Source: Bacillus sp. cl95
GTDB lineage: Bacteria > Bacillota > Bacilli > Bacillales > Cytobacillaceae
Direction of reading: 5' to 3'
Length of the DNA: 64,000 bases
Assembly (NCBI RefSeq): GCF_900115925.1
Contig: NZ_FOYF01000005.1
Span: 62,001-126,000 of the forward strand
A model generated the notes under the pieces. The model searched no databases, was not told where the DNA came from, and was given only the letters and a program-made list of their open reading frames with translations. Numbering within the stretch: the stretch's first letter is position 1; the number at the start of each line of letters is the position of its first letter. Both the position numbers and the translations under genes were made by a program. Shown in pieces: positions 58,775 through 64,000 of the stretch.

Positions 58775-58904
58775 TCCTGATGACTTCAAGATAATCCCGC
58801 GGAATCCAACTATAATCCCGCAAACTTTCCTCATAATCCCGCGTGAATTTGCTAAAATCCCGCGCGCTTTACCGAGTATTACGCGTGATTTAATATTCAG
58901 AAAA
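58775..58904. repeat. 21-bp phased array C (ATAATCCCGCG units)
   Basis: CCCGC at 58796, 58817, 58838 and 58859, then TACGC at 58880, all exactly 21 bp apart, with a weaker unit AATCCTGA 20-21 bp earlier. TTCAG follows at 58896 and AAAA after it. Same terminal architecture as B2 and D. Between upp and the glyA terminator. Confidence 0.9.
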
Positions 58905-58912
58905 ACATCACA

Positions 58913-58942
58913 CAAAAAAACCGGCCTACAAAGTAGACCGGT
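58913..58942 (-). terminator. Terminator of glyA
   Basis: ACCGGTCTAC / GTAGGCCGGT (minus, one wobble), 3-nt loop, then TTTTTTTG. Confidence 0.92.
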
Positions 58943-58951
58943 TCAATCCTA

Positions 58952-60193
58952 TTAGTATTCAGGATATAGCGTGAAACGGCTTGTCAAAGCTTCAACGCGT
59001 TGTTTTGCTTCTTCAAGTTTCGCTTCATCATCATGATTTTTTAACGTTAATCCGATGATAGCAGCGATTTCCTTCATTTCGCCTGCACCGAAGCCGCGAG
59101 ATGTAACTGCAGCTGTACCGATACGGACACCACTCGTTACAAATGGACTTTCAGGGTCAAAAGGAATCGTGTTTTTATTCACGGTAATACCGATTTCATC
59201 AAGAACCTTTTCAGCAACCTTACCCGTTAAACCGAGAGATCTTAAGTCAACAAGTAATAAATGATTGTCTGTGCCGCCAGAAACAAGATCCAGGCCTTCA
59301 CTAACAAGTGACTCTGCCAATGAGTTCGCATTATCGATGATGTTTTGAGCATATTGCTTAAAATCATCCTGCAAGGCTTCGCCGAATGCTACTGCTTTTG
59401 CAGCAATAACGTGCATAAGCGGACCGCCTTGGATTCCTGGGAAAATCGACTTGTCGATTTTTTTAGCATATTCTTCTTTGCAAAGAATCATGCCACCGCG
59501 TGGACCACGCAATGTTTTGTGCGTTGTTGTCGTAACAAAATCTGCATATGGAACTGGATTTTGATGCAAACCAGCAGCAACTAAGCCAGCGATATGCGCC
59601 ATGTCGACCATTAAATATGCTCCTACTTCATCAGCGATTTCGCGGAACTTTTTGAAATCGATCGCGCGCGGGTAAGCACTTGCTCCAGCTACGATTAGCT
59701 TCGGCTTGTGAAGAAGCGCTTTTTCACGAACGACGTCATAATTGATGCGGTGAGTTTCTTCATCCACACCGTAATCTACGAAATTGTACTGAATGCCACT
59801 GAAGTTTACCGCACTTCCATGCGTTAAATGTCCACCGTGTGAAAGGTTCATCCCCAGAACCGTATCGCCTTGCTCAAGAATCGTAAAATATACAGCCATG
59901 TTCGCTTGTGCACCTGAGTGTGGCTGAACATTCACATGCTCCGCTCCAAAAATTTGCTTCGCACGGTCGCGCGCCAAATTCTCTGCCACATCAACGTATT
60001 CACAACCGCCATAATAACGTCTGCTTGGATATCCTTCAGCATATTTATTTGTCAAAACTGACCCTTGTGCTTCCATTACCGCTTCACTAACGAAGTTTTC
60101 GGACGCAATCAGTTCGATTTTCGTGCGCTGACGTTTCAATTCATCTTGAATCGTATTAAATAATTGTGCATCTTGCTGAGCTAAGTTTTTCAT
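58952..60193 (-). CDS. glyA: Serine hydroxymethyltransferase
   Basis: 413 aa PLP enzyme converting serine and tetrahydrofolate to glycine and methylene-THF. [29 protein letters not shown], and the PLP lysine Lys226 in [17 protein letters not shown] at 60193 with GGGGGAG; a longer frame upstream lacks a site. Confidence 0.97.
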   Translation of the reverse strand: MKNLAQQDAQLFNTIQDELKRQRTKIELIASENFVSEAVMEAQGSVLTNKYAEGYPSRRYYGGCEYVDVAENLARDRAKQIFGAEHVNVQPHSGAQANMAVYFTILEQGDTVLGMNLSHGGHLTHGSAVNFSGIQYNFVDYGVDEETHRINYDVVREKALLHKPKLIVAGASAYPRAIDFKKFREIADEVGAYLMVDMAHIAGLVAAGLHQNPVPYADFVTTTTHKTLRGPRGGMILCKEEYAKKIDKSIFPGIQGGPLMHVIAAKAVAFGEALQDDFKQYAQNIIDNANSLAESLVSEGLDLVSGGTDNHLLLVDLRSLGLTGKVAEKVLDEIGITVNKNTIPFDPESPFVTSGVRIGTAAVTSRGFGAGEMKEIAAIIGLTLKNHDDEAKLEEAKQRVEALTSRFTLYPEY

Positions 60194-60311
60194 CTTACTC
60201 CCCCTTGAAAAATGCATTTTTGTTTATGTATCCATGTTGTCTTACTAGTTAGAAAATTCCTTCTTATTTTAACACGTTTCTTCTATTAAATAAAAGGAAT
60301 GCCTTTTCCCC

Positions 60312-60878
60312 TTATCTGCACGACTCATTTTCTTTCGTTGACTCATAAACGGCTCTAGCGCCACCAATTAGTTTCGGCCTTGTTTTGGCAAGCGTCACAT
60401 GTGCATGTCCGACAGTCTTCTGTTTCGTTCGTACTGGAACAGCGACATGCTTCAAGTGCATGCCCATCAAGGTATGGCCGATGTCGATTCCGGCATCCGC
60501 TTTGATGAATTCAACGACTGTCGCTTCTGAAAGATGTTCGAAGGCATAGGTCGCCATTGCGCCACCAGCCGTCCTAACTGGGATGACCGTAACTTCATCC
60601 AGGTTTTTCTCTTCTGCTGTTTTCCGTTCCACAACGAGGGCACGGTTCAAGTGCTCACAGCATTGAAAAGCAAGGCTTGCGCCAGTTTGCACTGAGAATT
60701 TCTGAAGCTGGCTGAAAATCATTTCTGCAACATCGAACGTGCCTGCTGTGCCAATTTTTTCACCGATTACTTCACTTGTACTGCAACCGACAACAAGCAC
60801 GCTACCCTTTTTCCATTCCACTTGAGTTTGAAATTCAGCAAGGATCGTTTCTAGTTCGCTTTCCCATTGCGTCAGCAT
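60312..60878 (-). CDS. ywlG: YwlG/DUF436 family protein (TIGR01440)
   Basis: 188 aa, soluble, conserved blocks [19 protein letters not shown] and [24 protein letters not shown]. Function unknown. Conserved between glyA and rpiB in Bacillales. AAAAGGGG precedes the ATG. Confidence 0.88.
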   Translation of the reverse strand: MLTQWESELETILAEFQTQVEWKKGSVLVVGCSTSEVIGEKIGTAGTFDVAEMIFSQLQKFSVQTGASLAFQCCEHLNRALVVERKTAEEKNLDEVTVIPVRTAGGAMATYAFEHLSEATVVEFIKADAGIDIGHTLMGMHLKHVAVPVRTKQKTVGHAHVTLAKTRPKLIGGARAVYESTKENESCR

Positions 60879-60905
60879 TTGAACAACCCCTTTTATGTTA
60901 AAAAT

Positions 60906-61346
60906 TTATTTGTTTTCGTAGTTTTTAATTTTGCTAACACGGTTTTCGTGACGTCCGCCTTCGAATTCGGTTGTCAGCCAAATTTCCGCTATATCTCTTG
61001 CCAGTCCTGGACCAATGACGCGTTCACCCATTGCCAACATATTGGTATCGTTGTGCTCGCGTGTTGCCTTTGCACTAAAAGTATCATGAACAAGCGCGCA
61101 GCGAATGCCTTTAACTTTGTTTGCCGCGATGCTCATGCCAATTCCTGTACCACAAATTAATATGCCGCGGTCGAATTCGCCATTGGCTACTTTTTCAGCT
61201 ACCGGAAGTGCATAATCAGGATAGTCTACTGAAGTCGTACATTCACAACCAAAATCCTCATAGGGAATTCCTAGTTCGTCCATTAAGTTCATCATTTCTT
61301 TGCGGATGTTGATACCGCCATGATCAGAAGCAATTGCCACTTTCAT
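60906..61346 (-). CDS. rpiB: Ribose 5-phosphate isomerase B
   Basis: 146 aa. Interconverts ribose 5-phosphate and ribulose 5-phosphate. IASDHGGINIRKEM, catalytic Cys in LICGTGIGMSIAANKV, and AKATREHNDTNMLAMGERVIG. AGGAGG precedes the ATG. Confidence 0.95.
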   Translation of the reverse strand: MKVAIASDHGGINIRKEMMNLMDELGIPYEDFGCECTTSVDYPDYALPVAEKVANGEFDRGILICGTGIGMSIAANKVKGIRCALVHDTFSAKATREHNDTNMLAMGERVIGPGLARDIAEIWLTTEFEGGRHENRVSKIKNYENK

Positions 61347-61760
61347 ATACCGTACCTCCTCGTTTTGTCTGCTTCACCTCTTGCAGACCTCTCGTGTTTA
61401 TTTTGACATACTCAAGCTTATTTTAAAAGATTGTGTGAAATTTTATGTCTGAATGGCTGGCGTGTGCTTTTGAATAGGGCAGCTTCATATTTGCCACTTC
61501 AGTCACTTGCAAACTCCCTCACTTCGTTATTTCCACAACGAGCGCATACGTCTTTTCTTCCATTGTACAGGATTCCCGCTCGATAGATGACGAAACCATT
61601 TAGGTAATCCTCCTGGAGAAACTCGTAGGGGAGAAGCTGTTATTTTGAAGGTCTTTATCAAAATCGGACCGTTTGGTTGGGGCTGTGGGCTTTGTTTAAT
61701 ATCTGAAATTCGGAGAGAGCCAGGTTCGCGGCTGGTTATGTGGTGGGTTTCCTTTTGGGG
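61347..61760. other. Gene-free stretch upstream of rpiB
   Basis: 414 bp. I see no gene, clear array or terminator. In B. subtilis ywlE and further genes precede rpiB; they are absent here, so synteny breaks at this point. Confidence 0.5.
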
Positions 61761-62732
61761 TTACTCCTTTTTATATTTATCAAAGAGAGGTTGAAGATGA
61801 TAAAACCTTTTGCAGGTTGAACCAGTATAGGTTAAATCTAATGTACGGAGCATTTTTTGACTTATATTACTTGTGGGAAGGCCAAGATAATTCTTGAAGT
61901 GGTAATTACCTATTGTTCGATCTAACAAAAGATAGTAATCGATTAAGGCTGCCAGATGTGCGTGCTTCGAAAGGTTATTGCAGAAGCGACATTGCCAACT
62001 ACCTCTGTGGTATTTCATCTTTAATTGCAAGCATTTAGGACATTGAACACCCAACAAGATTTCTCTTTTATCAATTTCAAACAACTTTTCAATATCGAAA
62101 AACTGGGTAGTGTGTTTATTTAGGAGTAATTTATAAATTTTGCGGATTTCCTTTTTTGAGATGGATTCAGACATAAATTGCTTCTCAAGCTTTTCTATTC
62201 TTTCAGGGATATTATTTGCGTAACAAACTTTTTTGAGGTTTTGGCCTTTGAGGATGGTTGAAGAGTAACTGATAACTACCAAATAATCGAGAGGTATATT
62301 TAAGGCAAAGTACTTGCTTAATAAAGTTTTCAGTTGGAAGATTTGTCGTCTAGCTTGCGTATGCGGATCGGAAAGTCCCTGTTCTACACCCTTATACGTT
62401 CGGATCAATTGGTCATTGTTCTTATCAAAAAATAAAGAACCTGTAATATTCTTTGTTTCTAGTATAAGAAAAAAATGAGTACTTAATAAAAGTGTATCAA
62501 TTTGAAAGAATACATCTTTATAAGGTAGACATAAATCATGCAAGATAAAATAATCCTTATCTGAAATGAGTTTCAGTGGAAAATCATTTGCCTTTTCACC
62601 ATTGTATCCTGCATTTCTTTTGAGAAATTCCCTCTCAATGAGGGAGTATTTAGGATGCTCTTTTGGAAGTCTTCTTAAAAGGGCTTCTACTAATAGTAGT
62701 CTTATTGGCTTTTTTCTTTCTTTAACGATCAA
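61761..62732 (-). CDS. NERD-domain protein with C-terminal zinc ribbon
   Basis: 323 aa. Residues ~60-135 are the nuclease-related NERD core (DVFFQIDTLL with Asp79, LILETKN with Glu92 and Lys94, i.e. a PD-(D/E)XK-like triad). A CPKC...CRFC zinc ribbon lies near 235-260 and a helical tail follows. It is the intact paralogue of the pseudogene at 23508-24479. Substrate unknown. The zinc ribbon suggests nucleic-acid contact. Confidence 0.82.
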   Translation of the reverse strand: MIVKERKKPIRLLLVEALLRRLPKEHPKYSLIEREFLKRNAGYNGEKANDFPLKLISDKDYFILHDLCLPYKDVFFQIDTLLLSTHFFLILETKNITGSLFFDKNNDQLIRTYKGVEQGLSDPHTQARRQIFQLKTLLSKYFALNIPLDYLVVISYSSTILKGQNLKKVCYANNIPERIEKLEKQFMSESISKKEIRKIYKLLLNKHTTQFFDIEKLFEIDKREILLGVQCPKCLQLKMKYHRGSWQCRFCNNLSKHAHLAALIDYYLLLDRTIGNYHFKNYLGLPTSNISQKMLRTLDLTYTGSTCKRFYHLQPLFDKYKKE

Positions 62733-62859
62733 ATTTACTCCTCCCTTTTAGTTATCGGAGTAAACTTCTTCAAACAAGAGGATCATTCCTGCCATTTTTG
62801 TAAGACTAAATGGCAGTTTTGTGCCTATAGCTGAAATAAAAGAAGTTACTTTTTTCAGT

Positions 62860-62968
62860 CCCGCGCAAAATATCAAAAATCCCGCACACTTTGTTGAAAG
62901 TCCCGTGGGATTCCTTTAAAGTCCCGCGGGTTTTAGTTTATATTACGCCAAATTGAATTTTCAGAAAA
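62860..62968. repeat. 21-bp phased array D (AGTCCCGCG units)
   Basis: CCCGC at 62860, 62881, 62902 (CCCGT) and 62923, then TACGC at 62944, exactly 21 bp apart, TTCAG at 62960 followed by AAAACTAA. Between the NERD gene and the chemoreceptor terminator. Confidence 0.9.
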
Positions 62969-63042
62969 CTAATAATCCCTTCATAAAAGAGAACTACCAC
63001 ACCAAGGACTATGATAGGTTTAAATTTTATCCATTCTTTTCT

Positions 63043-63078
63043 TTAAAAAAAGCCAGCCGCTCCATCGCGACTGGCTTT
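63043..63078 (-). terminator. Terminator of the chemoreceptor gene
   Basis: AAAGCCAGTCGC / GCGGCTGGCTTT (minus, one wobble), 6-nt loop, then TTTTAAAG. Confidence 0.88.
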
Positions 63079-63086
63079 CATGCTTA

Positions 63087-64000
63087 TTATAATTTAAATC
63101 TCGTAATCGTATTTTTCAGCTTGTCCGCTTGTACTTTCAAGTCGGAGGCAAGTTCATCAACATGTTCAATAACGTCGACCTGTTGTTGAGTCGAAGCGGC
63201 TACCTCTTGAGCTCCCGCAGACGTTTCTTGAGCAATCGCGGCTACTTCCTGTGATTGCGTTGACGTATGCTGGATGTGATCCATTTGGCGGTCGACAAGG
63301 AGCGTAATCGATTTGACCATGCCTGCCATATCATTGACCGTTGCTGTCATCTCTTCGATCACTTCGTTTGTTTTCGTGCCTTTTACAGCTTCACTTGATG
63401 CGGTTGCCACTTGAAGGCTTATTTGTTTTACGACATTTTGAACTTCCGTCTGGATGTTTTGGACTAACTCGGAAATACCTTGAACAGCTTTGGCACTTTC
63501 GTCAGCAAGCTTTCGTACCTCTTCAGCAACGACCGCAAAACCTCTTCCATGGTCTCCCGCTCGAGCGGCTTCAATCGAAGCATTCAATGCGAGCAAATTC
63601 GTTTGTGCCGCAATATCCCCGACAAGCTGGATGATTTGTCCGACTTGGTTTGCATTGTCTTCTAGACGTTGTACTGTTTGCAATGATGCTTGATTATCTT
63701 CAGCAAGGCGCTCAATTCCTGCTACAAGCGACTGAATCACCTGTTTAGAGCGGCTTAGTTCATTGACCATATTCTTCGATACATCTTCAGACGTTTTCGC
63801 TTTCTCCTGAACTTCCTCTGCAATATGAATCACGTCGTTGACTGACTCTACTGTAGCCTGAATGGACGCAGCAGAGTTCTCAGCTCCAAGTGAAATATCA
63901 CTAATGGTTCTAGAAATGGCCTCAGCCTGTTCAGCGGACAATGCTGATTGCTGTGAAATAGCGATGACTTTCTCATTTGTTTCTTTGAAGTTATCATCGA
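63087..64000 (-). CDS. Methyl-accepting chemotaxis protein, C-terminal part
   Basis: At least 304 residues; the frame is open to the window edge, so the sensor and membrane parts lie outside. The cytoplasmic hairpin tip [20 protein letters not shown] followed by [20 protein letters not shown] is the near-invariant CheA/CheW contact. Gln/Glu-rich flanks hold methylation sites. It relays ligand signals to the flagellar motor, consistent with the flagellar genes at 12.8-14.6 kb. Confidence 0.95.
   Translation of the reverse strand, partial: DDNFKETNEKVIAISQQSALSAEQAEAISRTISDISLGAENSAASIQATVESVNDVIHIAEEVQEKAKTSEDVSKNMVNELSRSKQVIQSLVAGIERLAEDNQASLQTVQRLEDNANQVGQIIQLVGDIAAQTNLLALNASIEAARAGDHGRGFAVVAEEVRKLADESAKAVQGISELVQNIQTEVQNVVKQISLQVATASSEAVKGTKTNEVIEEMTATVNDMAGMVKSITLLVDRQMDHIQHTSTQSQEVAAIAQETSAGAQEVAASTQQQVDVIEHVDELASDLKVQADKLKNTITRFKL

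Noticed and set aside
58775-58904. CRISPR array
   Set aside because: Units are 21 bp with only ~8 conserved bases; no 24-40-bp identical repeats, no unique spacers of constant length and no cas genes.
58667-58915. 82-codon minus ORF with a 7-residue RGI repeat
   Set aside because: Created by the 21-bp phase of array C. No ribosome site, and the same effect appears at arrays A and H in other frames.
60194-60311. Glycine riboswitch or other leader at glyA
   Set aside because: The upstream gap is short and A/T-rich with no conserved riboswitch core.

Overview
The window is chromosomal DNA of a low-GC, endospore-forming, motile member of the Bacillales (Bacillaceae or Planococcaceae; I cannot settle the genus). 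The evidence is the sporulation set (tgl, spoIIID, spoIIQ, spoIID), the flagellar rod genes flhO/flhP, mbl, and gene order that follows the Bacillus subtilis ywp-ywm-ywl region (ssbB, ywpF, fabZ, flhP, flhO, mbl, spoIIID, then spoIIQ, spoIID, murA, ywmB, ywzB, then atp, upp, glyA, ywlG, rpiB). Shine-Dalgarno sites are strong, and TTG or GTG starts are common (fabZ, murA, wecB, upp, nuoA, atpF, spoIIID).

Layout. 1-9 kb: spore transglutaminase, a SWIM/SNF2 helicase pair, an ArsR-type regulator facing a flavin reductase, and an acyltransferase. 9-16.4 kb: competence ssbB, ywpF, an Asp/Asn-rich lipoprotein, fabZ, flhO-flhP, mbl and spoIIID. 16.7-29 kb: a YwrD-type gamma-glutamyltransferase, a STAS protein, PBP3, spoIIQ, a VanZ-like gene, a NERD-domain gene broken by one amber codon, spoIID, murA, ywmB and ywzB. 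29.5-40.5 kb: an 11-gene complex I operon (nuoABCDHIJKLMN, no nuoEFG) whose NuoC carries a long Ala/Lys repeat domain. 41-46 kb: accessory stretch with DUF952, DUF4190, a TIMP/NTR-like gene broken by one ochre codon, an AraC/GyrI regulator and a MntA-HepT toxin-antitoxin pair. 46-53.4 kb: the complete F1Fo ATP synthase operon. 53.8-64 kb: a Vpr-type protease, wecB, upp, glyA, ywlG, rpiB, an intact NERD paralogue and the end of a chemoreceptor.

The housekeeping genes form a cell-envelope and energy block: complex I makes the proton gradient that the ATP synthase uses, murA, pbpC, mbl and wecB build the wall, and SpoIIIB-type wall remodelling in sporulation is represented by SpoIIQ and SpoIID, with SpoIIID as mother-cell regulator.

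The unexplained material is between the genes. At least nine intergenic arrays are built of four to six units with a strict period of about 21 bp (two helical turns). The unit sequence differs from array to array, but the phasing is kept, and several end in the same TTCAGAAAA motif just outside the terminator of a minus-strand gene. In addition there is a 195-bp composite palindrome upstream of nuoA that folds into nested arms, next to a run of tandem terminator-like hairpins; a 342-bp hairpin element containing 28-bp palindromic tandem repeats; a family of TGTTGATT/AATCAACA inverted-repeat elements ranging from 24 to 130 bp; and a 336-bp tandem duplication beside spoIID. These are the best candidates for undescribed biology here.
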